NCBI GenBank assembly: GCA_016840965.1
Contig: JAEORI010000328.1
Span: 1-17,195, forward strand
Source of the DNA: Candidatus Thorarchaeota archaeon
GTDB taxonomy: Archaea; Asgardarchaeota; Thorarchaeia; Thorarchaeales; Thorarchaeaceae
Direction of reading: 5' to 3'
DNA: 17,195 nucleotides
Shown piece by piece: positions 7,410-14,721 of this stretch (position 1 is its first letter; the number at the start of each line of letters is the position of its first letter). The position numbers and the translations under genes are program-made. A model generated the notes under the pieces. The model was not told where the DNA came from, ran no database searches, and saw nothing but the letters and a program-made list of their open reading frames with translations.

Positions 7410-7773
7410 TCTTCTCTTTTGTGCGTAATGCGGTGATGGCAATGCCATGCAAGGTAGGAGGCGTTTCATCTTTTGGAATCGCTACTAATGCTAATGCCCA
7501 AGGACCATGTGGCATGACTGCGCACCCCTCGGGAGTCTTATCATCAACAGTAGTTCTGACAATGACTAGTCCATCAGGAGACTTTAGGCTCACATTGTCG
7601 CCTTCTTTTAAACTCAATCTATGCATGTCTGTCTGATTGAGATGCACTAATGCTGTTTCTGCGGCATATTCCGGTGAGGAAATATCTCTAGCATATTCTA
7701 CATCTGTTTTGAATGATCTAACGATGATTAATTTCAACTCCACATGAGGGAACAGAAGGTCTCCAAGTGCCAT
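7378..7773 (-). CDS. fwdD: FwdD: molybdopterin dinucleotide-binding subunit of formylmethanofuran dehydrogenase
   Basis: A 131-residue single-domain protein of the molybdopterin guanine dinucleotide-binding fold. ALVHLNQTDMHRLSLKEGDNVSLKSPDGLVIVR and GCAVMPHGPWALALV match the conserved core of FwdD, including the signature GPWA. Family knowledge: FwdD completes the bis-MGD pocket of FwdB as a separate chain. Here it is transcribed alone, 4.4 kb from the fwdB-like gene and in the opposite direction to hdrA-fwdF, with its 3' end overlapping the polyferredoxin 3' end by 32 bp. ATG at 7773 starts the protein; GTTCTCCAGAATAG-type sequence upstream offers no strong ribosome site. It could serve this FwdB-like protein or a full Fwd complex encoded elsewhere. 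Confidence 0.88.
   Translation of the reverse strand: MALGDLLFPHVELKLIIVRSFKTDVEYARDISSPEYAAETALVHLNQTDMHRLSLKEGDNVSLKSPDGLVIVRTTVDDKTPEGCAVMPHGPWALALVAIPKDETPPTLHGIAITALRTKEKITSLEDLLFE
7399..7420. terminator. Hairpin at the convergent ends of fwdF and fwdD, possible bidirectional terminator
   Basis: AAGAGAAG (7399-7406), loop TGAT, then CTTCTCTT (7411-7418) form a perfect 8-bp stem, followed by two further T on the plus strand. The loop contains the fwdF stop codon and the stem lies inside the last codons of fwdD. The T tract is short, so termination is only inferred from its position between converging genes. Confidence 0.35.
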
Positions 7774-7909
7774 ATCATTGTTCTCCAGAATAGACTCTTC
7801 GAGAAATTTCGCATGATATGAAGTGTATATTACATTTCTGATTCCGCCTTTTTATTTTAAGCCACAATCACCATCCTTTTTTAGTCCAAAAAATGAGGTG
7901 CTATATTTC
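7774..7909. promoter_or_regulatory. Divergent intergenic region between fwdD and the DUF166 gene
   Basis: A 136-bp gap with an A/T-rich box at about 7846-7860 (TTTTTATTTTAAG read on plus, CTTAAAATAAAAA on minus) that could serve as TATA for either direction. GAGGTG at 7895-7900 is the ribosome site that decides the DUF166 start. No clear repeats seen. Confidence 0.4.
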
Positions 7910-8704
7910 ATGGTGATAGTCTTGAGAATTGCCGCAGTGTACGGAGATGTGTTTGCTGAACGAGTTATAGGGAATCTCATCAATTTCAAGTCATTCTGTG
8001 AGGGTTGTGAACCAGTCTGTGCTGAGTGTAGGAGCGGATATGGATCGTTTGTTGGTGATATTGTTGGAATCCATCCTACTGATCCTCCCTCTCCAACAAT
8101 GATTGAAGACCCTCAAGAATTCATTCATAATCTGAATCTGACTCCTTGTGACTTACTCTTGATTGTTGCTGTCCACCATGACATCCTAGCAGCAGTTGAT
8201 TTGCTGGTAGAAGCGACAGGAGCGAAAGCGGTCCTTGTGCCTATAGAGGATCCCACATGGGTGCCTCCTGGTTTGAGAGCACAAGTAAAAGAGACCTTGG
8301 ATAATATTGGAATTGAATCAGCATTTCCTAAACCGTTTTGTACCCTTGAATTTGGTGCAGGTAAGCTGATTGATGAATTCATCACAAGGTACAGGGTTGG
8401 TAGCCCAATTCATTATGTTGACATGAATGGAGATGTGATTGCTGAAATAGGACCAGTGAGATCTGCTCCATGTGGGTGCACATGGTATGTCAGTCAAAAG
8501 ATTAGGGGTAAGTCAATATCTGACACCGATGCCTTGTTTGACGAGATAGCGAAAGCGCATCATTCATATCCATGTACTGCGTCAATGGCAAAAGATAGGG
8601 AGATTGGGGATGCTCTCCTTCATATTGCTGGATACAATGCACGTTATGCAGTCTGTAATGCTATTGGCATCAAAGATTGCACGTTCTCCACCGACAAGCG
8701 CTGA
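7910..8704 (+). CDS. DUF166 family protein
   Basis: A 264-residue protein of the archaeal DUF166 family, function unknown. Visible family marks are IAAVYGDVFAERVIGNLI at the N terminus and a four-Cys segment FCEGCEPVCAECR (C30, C33, C37, C40) that could hold a metal or Fe-S cluster. VLVPIEDPTWVPPGLRAQ follows near 108-124, then AFPKPFCTLE, RSAPCGCTWYV (C188, C190) and the highly characteristic AHHSYPCTASM (216-226). Start: ATG at 7910 with GAGGTG nine nt upstream; an in-frame reading from 7823 adds hydrophobic, unconserved residues. The next gene follows with no gap, so the two are probably cotranscribed. Proteins of this family occur in anaerobic archaea including methanogens; placement beside Fwd/Hdr genes suggests C1 or cofactor metabolism, but this is inference only. 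Confidence 0.85.
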   Translation: MVIVLRIAAVYGDVFAERVIGNLINFKSFCEGCEPVCAECRSGYGSFVGDIVGIHPTDPPSPTMIEDPQEFIHNLNLTPCDLLLIVAVHHDILAAVDLLVEATGAKAVLVPIEDPTWVPPGLRAQVKETLDNIGIESAFPKPFCTLEFGAGKLIDEFITRYRVGSPIHYVDMNGDVIAEIGPVRSAPCGCTWYVSQKIRGKSISDTDALFDEIAKAHHSYPCTASMAKDREIGDALLHIAGYNARYAVCNAIGIKDCTFSTDKR

Positions 8705-8707
8705 GTG

Positions 8708-9355
8708 ATGAATATGCCCGATGAGATATACGAGTACTGGATGGTTGTTGCGAAGGATCTTGCTGTGAGATTCAACATAGAACAGTTCGATACAAGCTCG
8801 GCTATGTGGAGCTGGGACAATTTCTCTGAAGATATTCAATCGCTTCGGGGAAGGTTAGGAATAGGTAACACATACGCTGAGATTCTTGGATTGAGATTGG
8901 ATTTGGAAACTGGTGAAACATACGATGAGTTAATGGACAAGTCAGCGCATAGTAGTCGTCTAATACCGCATCTGTTCTATTATAGTAAAGCCAAAGATGT
9001 GGGAAAAAGTGGCGAATGGGTCAAGTTCAACACGCTTCGTGGATCTTGGGCGTGTAGATTTTCATTTGATGAAGAAGATGTGGGCAAACTAATCACAGCT
9101 TTCAATGAGAAACAGGACGAGATGTTTGCTGCAATCGAGAGATTGGGTGGAACACGCGTTGAATTTGGTGATGCCGCTTTTGAGGTATCGTTTCTTCCAA
9201 ATGTAAAGGTGTTGCTGATTTTTGAGGAAGCCGATGAAGAATTCCCTGCTGATGTTAGGTTACTATATGATTCAAATTCTGTCTTCTATCTACCACATGA
9301 ACTACTAGGGACTATCAGTTGGTTTCTTGCTGAGCGAGTGATGAAGGCGATCTAG
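8708..9355 (+). CDS. DUF3786 family protein
   Basis: A 215-residue soluble protein recognised as DUF3786 from the C-terminal run LGGTRVEFGDAAFEVSFLPN followed by VLLIFEEADEEFPADVRLLYDSNS and YLPHEL, with WFLAERVM at the end. The N-terminal half has Y-x-W/F-rich segments (MWSWDNFSEDI, TLRGSWACRF). The function of the family is not established. It starts within a few bases of the DUF166 stop (TGA 8702-8704): GTG at 8705 or ATG at 8708, the latter preferred. There is no clear ribosome site, consistent with translational coupling. The gene pair suggests a shared pathway with DUF166. No Cys-rich or membrane segment is seen. Confidence 0.8.
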   Translation: MNMPDEIYEYWMVVAKDLAVRFNIEQFDTSSAMWSWDNFSEDIQSLRGRLGIGNTYAEILGLRLDLETGETYDELMDKSAHSSRLIPHLFYYSKAKDVGKSGEWVKFNTLRGSWACRFSFDEEDVGKLITAFNEKQDEMFAAIERLGGTRVEFGDAAFEVSFLPNVKVLLIFEEADEEFPADVRLLYDSNSVFYLPHELLGTISWFLAERVMKAI

Positions 9356-9546
9356 AAGTTCCAAAAAGTGCATTTTACATTGAATATCAGTTCGAAAACG
9401 AAAGGTTCAACCCCATATTTGCCCTAGGGCTTTTAAGTCGGAATTTTCAGTAGTCAATGCTAAGTAAACCAGAGTCATGTTGCTGTAAGTCATGCTTCAG
9501 ACACATAATCTGGTAGTCGTAAAAAGTTACAGAGGCGAGGAACAAA
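9356..9546 (+). promoter_or_regulatory. Intergenic region with likely promoter and ribosome site of the Gfo/Idh/MocA gene
   Basis: A 191-bp gap. GGGCTTTTAAGT at about 9427-9438 resembles an archaeal BRE/TATA pair and overlaps the small palindrome CCCTAGGG (9422-9429). GGCGAGG at 9534-9540 lies six nt before the ATG at 9547 and is a good Shine-Dalgarno site. The leader between them would be around 80 nt. Confidence 0.4.
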
Positions 9547-10605
9547 ATGACTGAAAAAGTTTTGAAGACAGTCTGCGCTGGAGTAGGTTTTGTTGGTGGT
9601 GCAGCTCACGTTCCATCATTCCGTAAGGTGCCTAACTCTCAATTATATGGTCTTCTAGCTAGGAAGGGCAGAGACAGTGAGAAGTATGCTTTGGAACTAA
9701 AGGAGAAGATGGCGAGGAAAGACGATTTCGACCTCAAAATCTACTATGATTGGAGTGATGTCTGTAAAGACCCTGAAGTTGATGCTGTGTGTGTAGCTAC
9801 CCCTACACCATTCCACTATCCAATGGGTAAAGAAGCCCTTCAGGGTGGTAAGCATGTCTATTTGGAGATGCCAATTGCACCAAAACTCAAGGATGCAGAA
9901 GAACTTGGAAAACTTGCTGAGAAGAAAGGTGTGGTTCTCATGCCAATCCTGAACTTCAGACGTTGTCCTGGTTATTTAAAGGCAAAAGAACTTCTTGATT
10001 CTGGTGCGATTGGAAAGCCTATCGCAATTACATTTAGAGAGTTTATTGCCGCCAAAGATTTAGCGGACCAATGGCCTCTAAGTGGATGGGCCTGGGATAT
10101 TGAGAAAGCTGGAGGGTATCCAGATTACACATTATCAGTTTGGAGTCTTGATATGCTTCAGTGGTTCTTTAACAGTCCTCTAGAAAATGTACAGTGGACA
10201 GCAAACTACAAGCCTATTGAAGGAATTGATGATTTCAAAGGCTATCAAACCGTAGGAATAATGAAATTTACCAATGGAATAGTTGGCACCACAATGCTTG
10301 GATCATCTGTAGCAAAAGGTCTCGATCTAAGCAGATTTGAAATTTTTGGAAACAATGGAAAGACCATTCTTGTTGACTGGATTCCAAGTAAAAACCGAGA
10401 AGTCTTTGATGTGACCCTTTTTGGTGAGGGTGATGACAAGGAGAATTGGCAGGTAGAAGGACCTGGTCCACAAATCTGGGGACACAAACAGATGATTGCT
10501 CACTTCGTTCAAGCATGTTTGGGTAATGAAAAACCCGAGTTTGGCTACAAAGCTGCAATCGCAGCTCAAAAGTGGGCAGATAAGATTGTAACCGATCTTA
10601 TGTAG
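9547..10605 (+). CDS. Gfo/Idh/MocA-fold oxidoreductase with atypical catalytic residues
   Basis: A 352-residue protein with an N-terminal Rossmann domain (VCAGVGFVGGAAHVPSF; AVCVATPTPFHYPMGKEALQGGKHVYLEMPIA) and a C-terminal alpha/beta substrate domain (PIAITFREF; YTLSVWSLDMLQWFF; GIVGTTMLGSS; FEIFGNNGKTI). Family knowledge: these NAD(P)-dependent sugar or inositol dehydrogenases use the Lys of an EKP motif and a His (with Asp) in GGGxxxDxGxHxxD. Here EKP is EMP and the second motif reads GGYPDYTLSVWSLD, so Lys, Asp and His are replaced by Met, Thr and Trp. The scaffold and nucleotide site look intact, but classical hydride-transfer chemistry is doubtful. The gene appears monocistronic, with a good ribosome site before ATG and a hairpin terminator after it. 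It could be a regulatory or binding member of the fold, or catalyse a different reaction. Confidence 0.85.
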   Translation: MTEKVLKTVCAGVGFVGGAAHVPSFRKVPNSQLYGLLARKGRDSEKYALELKEKMARKDDFDLKIYYDWSDVCKDPEVDAVCVATPTPFHYPMGKEALQGGKHVYLEMPIAPKLKDAEELGKLAEKKGVVLMPILNFRRCPGYLKAKELLDSGAIGKPIAITFREFIAAKDLADQWPLSGWAWDIEKAGGYPDYTLSVWSLDMLQWFFNSPLENVQWTANYKPIEGIDDFKGYQTVGIMKFTNGIVGTTMLGSSVAKGLDLSRFEIFGNNGKTILVDWIPSKNREVFDVTLFGEGDDKENWQVEGPGPQIWGHKQMIAHFVQACLGNEKPEFGYKAAIAAQKWADKIVTDLM

Positions 10606-10624
10606 AGCGATTAATGAAATGTAA

Positions 10625-10655
10625 AAGGGGGGTTATCCCCCTTGTCCTCTTTTTT
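10625..10655 (+). terminator. GC-rich hairpin terminator after the Gfo/Idh/MocA gene
   Basis: AAGGGGG (10625-10631), loop GTTAT, CCCCCTT (10637-10643), then six T at 10650-10655. The stem is perfect and lies 20 nt beyond the stop. The remaining gap to 10723 shows no further structure. Confidence 0.75.
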
Positions 10656-10723
10656 CATCAGTAATGTCGTTTAATAACTAGACTGTAATGATTCAGTGAA
10701 TCATAGTACTAAACTCTCATGTT

Positions 10724-11386
10724 TTATTGAAACAGCTCGTTATCTTCTTGATACCAGTCGTAGGAATATTGTGTCCAGTCATCTATTGGCAACTGGAAGA
10801 TGCCTCTACAGTTCTGACAAATAACATTTCCATCATCCCGAAGATGGCTTTTATTGTACAAATAGACCGCTTTACAATATGGACATGGCGTTCTTCTTTT
10901 TCTGACCTCTCCCCATTCTCTTTCAGTTTCTATAGGTTCATGAGGATCAAATTGCTTCCCACAGTTCTGACAAACCCGTGTTGTAGTTCCCATACTTTTA
11001 GCTTTATCGTACACATAGGTGGCATTGCAGTAAGGGCATGTGTTTCCTCTATATGAGGTAGGAACTCGCTCAAATCGCCAGTTGTATTTTGTAGCAATAT
11101 GACCTATATTTTGAATCAAATCTCTCATTTTTCTATCTGGAGAAGCATATCCTGTCCCGAAAGGTTCAATCCAAATCTGACAAATGATTTCTTTTTTGTC
11201 ATGCTCCACAACGACACACAATAATGCTGAATCTGCAGACAAAGATGTTGAGAAGACCTCGATAAAGAATACTCCTATAGTCTTCTCACCAATATTCCAA
11301 ATCCTCTTCCATATAATGTTCTTCTCTTCCTCTAATAGGAAAATGAAATCCTCCGCAGTTGGCGTGAAGATATTAAATTTGACCAT
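10724..11386 (-). CDS. Hypothetical protein with two C-terminal zinc ribbons
   Basis: A 220-residue protein, family not recognised. Residues 1 to about 110 form an alpha/beta domain without familiar motifs (DFIFLLEEEKNIIWKRIWNIG, LLCVVVEHDKKEIICQIWIEPFGTGYASPDRKM). Two tandem zinc ribbons follow: CPYCNATYVY...VCQNC (C117, C120, C139, C142) and CPYCKAVYLY...ICQNC (C168, C171, C190, C193), close copies of each other and probably an internal duplication. The tail is acidic and aromatic. Such ribbons often bind nucleic acid or protein, but no role can be assigned. ATG at 11386 with GAAGG upstream is preferred; GTG at 11398 is possible. It lies about 50 bp after the phosphoesterase gene on the same strand and may end the nikR operon. 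Confidence 0.7.
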   Translation of the reverse strand: MVKFNIFTPTAEDFIFLLEEEKNIIWKRIWNIGEKTIGVFFIEVFSTSLSADSALLCVVVEHDKKEIICQIWIEPFGTGYASPDRKMRDLIQNIGHIATKYNWRFERVPTSYRGNTCPYCNATYVYDKAKSMGTTTRVCQNCGKQFDPHEPIETEREWGEVRKRRTPCPYCKAVYLYNKSHLRDDGNVICQNCRGIFQLPIDDWTQYSYDWYQEDNELFQ

Positions 11387-11437
11387 CGAAACCTTCACTT
11401 GATTTCTCTTGTTTTGAAAGGTTATTACTCTAAGGGT

Positions 11438-12409
11438 TCATTTCCATTGATGAACAGATACCTGATTATCTATTATCTTAATATATGAGCCTCTCTCTCC
11501 CAACCAGCATCCTGCGTCTGCAACCTTTGTTTCTTGATTGACATACTGGGTGTGCCCATGACCTCTTATCAGAAATTCGTCCTCTTGAAGTCCTACTGTA
11601 AAACCCGCTGCTTGTCTTCGTACATGATGCACCTCATTTTGCAAATGCTGAGGTAAAGTAGGATTATTATCGAGCGTATCAAGAATTCGTTCCCATTCCT
11701 TGGCAAACTCATTGATTTCTCCTAATGATGTTGCATATCTGTTGGCGTTATCCTCAAAATTACTCACATTCTGAAGTAACTCCCATTCATAGCGCAACCC
11801 CCTTTTTTCGCTTTCCACATTTCCATTAAGAGGTCCCGCAAGTTTCTCCTCAAGAGCTACCTGAGTTTCATGAGAAATGTTTCTCACCATATTTTTCGTA
11901 TTTTCTGGCAAGGTCTCAGCAAAGCGATAGACGATATTCCATACATCTGAAAGATCTTGGTCATCAACATCCACAAAGCACATAGCTTGACTAAATATCT
12001 CATAGAAACTTAATGCTGGCCAATAATCAATTTGGTGACCATGAATGAACTTCAACTTAAGTCCATCACTCACTATCTCCAGAGTTTCTGAAACTTGATC
12101 TAGTACACCAATAGATTTGGGGAGAGCTGATGAAGAATTCTGCTTCACGAGACCTAAAATTGCATAGTCGTGATTTCCAACCAAGTAAGACTTGTCTACA
12201 TCTAGTCGACCAAGGTCTGCAAGAACATCTAAGTTCTGTGACAACACCTTTGAGTTAGTGTTTCTCCATAGATCAAGAATATCTCCTAAGAGGACAATGC
12301 GGGAAATATCATTCTGGTTAGGTTTCAAGAAGGCATTTATGAATTCGTAGAATCCCGATTTATTTGCCATCTGACTTCCTAAGTGCAAGTCCGCTACTAC
12401 AATAATCAA
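11438..12409 (-). CDS. Calcineurin-like metallophosphoesterase with an internal helical insertion
   Basis: A 323-residue protein with all motifs of the binuclear metallophosphoesterase fold: DLHLG (D7, H9), GDILDLW (D43), GNHDY (N79, H80), HGHQ (H123, H125) and GHGHTQ (H284, H286). These are arranged as in LpxH-like UDP-diacylglucosamine hydrolases. Between H125 and H284 lies a long, largely helical insert (about 135-265) not expected in the minimal fold, which may set substrate or partner. Archaea lack lipid A, so the LpxH reaction is unlikely and the substrate is unknown. Start: TTG at 12409 with AGGGGTG upstream, a ribosome site that overlaps the nikR stop; the gap to nikR is 10 bp, implying one transcript. 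Cytoplasmic; no signal peptide. Confidence 0.85.
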   Translation of the reverse strand: MIIVVADLHLGSQMANKSGFYEFINAFLKPNQNDISRIVLLGDILDLWRNTNSKVLSQNLDVLADLGRLDVDKSYLVGNHDYAILGLVKQNSSSALPKSIGVLDQVSETLEIVSDGLKLKFIHGHQIDYWPALSFYEIFSQAMCFVDVDDQDLSDVWNIVYRFAETLPENTKNMVRNISHETQVALEEKLAGPLNGNVESEKRGLRYEWELLQNVSNFEDNANRYATSLGEINEFAKEWERILDTLDNNPTLPQHLQNEVHHVRRQAAGFTVGLQEDEFLIRGHGHTQYVNQETKVADAGCWLGERGSYIKIIDNQVSVHQWK

Positions 12410-12419
12410 TCTTCACCCC

Positions 12420-12851
12420 TCAATGAATGTGTCCGTGTTCCATTCCATCATCAGGTAAGAAGAATCTAAAGAGTCGGACATACTCGATTCCTTTTAGTCC
12501 TGACACTTTGTTGGCAAGCACTTCAATTGACTTTTTATCACCTTTCAAAGTAATCACTTCCAAACAGTGGCTGCTGGAAATGTGCACATGCACTGTGGAA
12601 ACTACATTGACATGTCCGTCATGTTGAACTCTGATTAGGTCCGCCATTAGTTTTGGTTTGTGTTGATATACAATGTTCAAGCTAGCCATCGTGCCCTCTT
12701 GCTTTGTTTCCCATTCATCCTGTGAGATATACTCTCTCATAGCGTCTCGAATTGCTTCCGACCTTCCAATGTAGCCTTTCTTCTGCACTAGTTTGTCGAA
12801 TTTTTCTAGCAAATCCTCTGGAACTGATACTCCGAATCTCTTGAGAAACAT
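12420..12851 (-). CDS. nikR: Nickel-responsive regulator NikR
   Basis: A 143-residue ribbon-helix-helix regulator. The N-terminal KRFGVSVPEDLLEKFD...GRSEAIRDAMREYI is the DNA-binding RHH domain. The C-terminal ACT-like nickel domain has QHDGH (H77), VHVH (H88, H90) and C96 in SSHCLEVITLKGD, matching the four square-planar Ni ligands of NikR (H76, H87, H89, C95 in E. coli). A His-rich tail (MEHGHIH) may bind extra metal. Family knowledge: Ni-loaded NikR represses nickel uptake genes. Start: ATG at 12851 has AGGTGA eight nt upstream; the GTG at 12863 overlaps that ribosome site and is rejected. Divergently transcribed from a nickel/cobalt ECF transporter, with repeated half-sites between, so it probably controls that transporter and itself. 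Confidence 0.94.
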   Translation of the reverse strand: MFLKRFGVSVPEDLLEKFDKLVQKKGYIGRSEAIRDAMREYISQDEWETKQEGTMASLNIVYQHKPKLMADLIRVQHDGHVNVVSTVHVHISSSHCLEVITLKGDKKSIEVLANKVSGLKGIEYVRLFRFFLPDDGMEHGHIH

Positions 12852-12870
12852 GACACGAATCACCTATAAT

Positions 12871-12921
12871 AGTAACACGATTTCACTAGAAGTAACACAC
12901 TTAAATGATTCTGACGTTACT
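12871..12921. promoter_or_regulatory. Candidate NikR operator: GTAACAC repeats in the nikR / ECF transporter divergent promoter
   Basis: AGTAACAC occurs at 12871-12878 and again at 12891-12898, exactly 20 bp (two helical turns) apart. GTTACT at 12916-12921 is the inverted form of AGTAAC. TTAAAT at 12901-12906, placed between the half-sites, could be a TATA element for the transporter and, read on the other strand, for nikR. GTAAC-type half-sites are, as I recall, described for some archaeal NikR operators. Binding by the adjacent NikR is inferred. Confidence 0.5.
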
Positions 12922-12954
12922 TTATCATCTAAAAAGGAGATTGATGAAAGGAAT

Positions 12955-14721
12955 ATGCACGTACCAGATGGCATAGTGCCAATATGGCTTCAAATCATGC
13001 TACTGGTAGTTAGTGCATTGATGATGGTCACTGCATACGAAAGAATCAAAGCACGATTTGATGAGCGTTTAGTTCCTTATATGGGTGTACTAGCGGCGGT
13101 CATTTTTGCAGCTCAACTCGTAAACTTCCCTGTACCTCCATTTTCAAGTGGCCACTTGGTCGGATCCACTCTTTTGGCTGTCATGCTCGAACCTTGGCCT
13201 GCAATGATGATAATGGCTCTTGTTCTGTTTGTACAAGCCCTATATGGCGATGGAGGCATTTTGACTTATGGCTTGAACCTATTCAATATGGGCGTGTTCT
13301 CTGTCCTTTTGGGATATGGGTTAGCTCATGTCATATTCAGAACAACTAAGAAAGTCATGTCAAAGGAGAAGGCAATACTTGTTTCAGCGAGTTTAGCAGC
13401 ATTTATTGTAACCATTTCTGCTGCTTTTGTTCTTGGGCTTGAGCTTTTCACAGTGGCTGGATTTGGAATTGAAGCACTTTTTGCTATCACCGGAGTACAT
13501 GTCATAATTGGATTTGGCGAGGCAATTCTAACCACAATTATCCTCCTGTACTTCGTGAAGGCAAGCCCCCATCTAGTTACCTTCCAACGGGATAAAGATG
13601 AAGTTGATCGAACAGATAAGTTAGAAGATGATCAAAAAGTCACAAATCAACGACAACTCCTGAAACAAACAATTCCTGTCGTTGTTGCTTCAATTATCAT
13701 TACAGCTGTTGTTGTTCTTGCTGGTTTAGCATCTGAGAATCCTGATGGGTTTGAGTGGGCACTCTTTGTATTTGCAGGTGTAACGGAACCAGAACATGGT
13801 TTTGAGGGTATTTTTGCAACTCTCGGTGAGGGTCAGTTCCTAGATGTTTTCCTTGGTTCATTGGGCATTTTGTTAGCTCTATGCTTAGGCTTCATGGTAT
13901 TTCGGAGGACCAAGAAGGAACGCTCCCATGAACATACTGACAAGTTCCTGCTACCTTTTAATGAGGGGAAGGAATCTAATCGGATGTTCTCACCAACAGG
14001 AATGATTATCTCAGCAATTGCTCTAGCTGTAATAATCTCTCTTCAAAATCAGCTATCTATTGTGTTGACAATCATTGGGGTGGTTCTTGTAGCTGGCTGG
14101 TTCTCAGGAACTCGCTGGAGAAGTGTTATTTCTTTAGCGGCAAAATTTGAGATCATTATCCTCTTTTGGGTGTTCTTTGAACCTTTCCTTTATGGTAGCA
14201 CAGTGATACTGACCGTTAGCACACCTTGGGGAATAATCAATGCATATTCTGAAGGCGTCTACCTCGGACTACTACTAGGTTCTAGGATGTTTGCAATACT
14301 CCTCACATTCCTTGCAACCTTATCTCACATGAAACTTGTTGAGTTTATCGAAGCTTTGCGCACTCTAAGGATTCCTGCATCGATACTCGGGTCTCTCATG
14401 ATCATGTTCAGATACATCCCACTATTCATGGAGGAGCGCTCTCGCATGCATGATGCTCAACTCTTACGAGGATATAGTAGCGGAAAGCGCTTTGAACGGG
14501 TAAAATCCATGGGGTATCTTGTTGGGACCAGCATTAATCGTTCATTTGACAGAAGTGCTACAGTCTACGAGGCGATGAGCCTTCGAGGATTTGGGAAGGG
14601 CACGATGGTGTCAGGAAGTGGTTTCAAACGCTCAGATATTCTTCTCCCGATCATACTGATTCTCTTAGTTCTAAGTCTACCTTTCCTAGTTTCAATTGTT
14701 TTGGAGGTCCTATCATTATGA
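12955..14721 (+). CDS. Nickel/cobalt ECF transporter: CbiM - PDGLE (CbiN/NikN-like) - CbiQ fusion
   Basis: A 588-residue polytopic membrane protein joining three usual subunits. Residues 1 to about 205 are the substrate-binding CbiM/NikM component, beginning MHVPDG (the N-terminal Met-His metal site) and including FSSGHL (H67), LFVQALYGDGGILTYGLN and GFGEA. A charged linker of about 35 residues leads to a short PDGLE domain with GLASENPDGFEWAL (257-270) and another membrane helix near 300-316. From about 345 on is the CbiQ/EcfT component, with FRYIPLFMEERSRMHDAQLLRG and EAMSLRGFG, the two Arg-containing coupling helices that contact the ATPase. Family knowledge: these import Ni2+ or Co2+ with ATP. 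Divergence from nikR points to nickel. ATG at 12955 is fixed by the MH start; GAAAGG lies just upstream. It overlaps cbiO by ATGA. Confidence 0.9.
   Translation: MHVPDGIVPIWLQIMLLVVSALMMVTAYERIKARFDERLVPYMGVLAAVIFAAQLVNFPVPPFSSGHLVGSTLLAVMLEPWPAMMIMALVLFVQALYGDGGILTYGLNLFNMGVFSVLLGYGLAHVIFRTTKKVMSKEKAILVSASLAAFIVTISAAFVLGLELFTVAGFGIEALFAITGVHVIIGFGEAILTTIILLYFVKASPHLVTFQRDKDEVDRTDKLEDDQKVTNQRQLLKQTIPVVVASIIITAVVVLAGLASENPDGFEWALFVFAGVTEPEHGFEGIFATLGEGQFLDVFLGSLGILLALCLGFMVFRRTKKERSHEHTDKFLLPFNEGKESNRMFSPTGMIISAIALAVIISLQNQLSIVLTIIGVVLVAGWFSGTRWRSVISLAAKFEIIILFWVFFEPFLYGSTVILTVSTPWGIINAYSEGVYLGLLLGSRMFAILLTFLATLSHMKLVEFIEALRTLRIPASILGSLMIMFRYIPLFMEERSRMHDAQLLRGYSSGKRFERVKSMGYLVGTSINRSFDRSATVYEAMSLRGFGKGTMVSGSGFKRSDILLPIILILLVLSLPFLVSIVLEVLSL

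Noticed and set aside
11438..12409. Calling the phosphoesterase LpxH
   Set aside because: Motifs match the wider fold, but archaea make no lipid A and the long insert is atypical, so a specific name is not justified.
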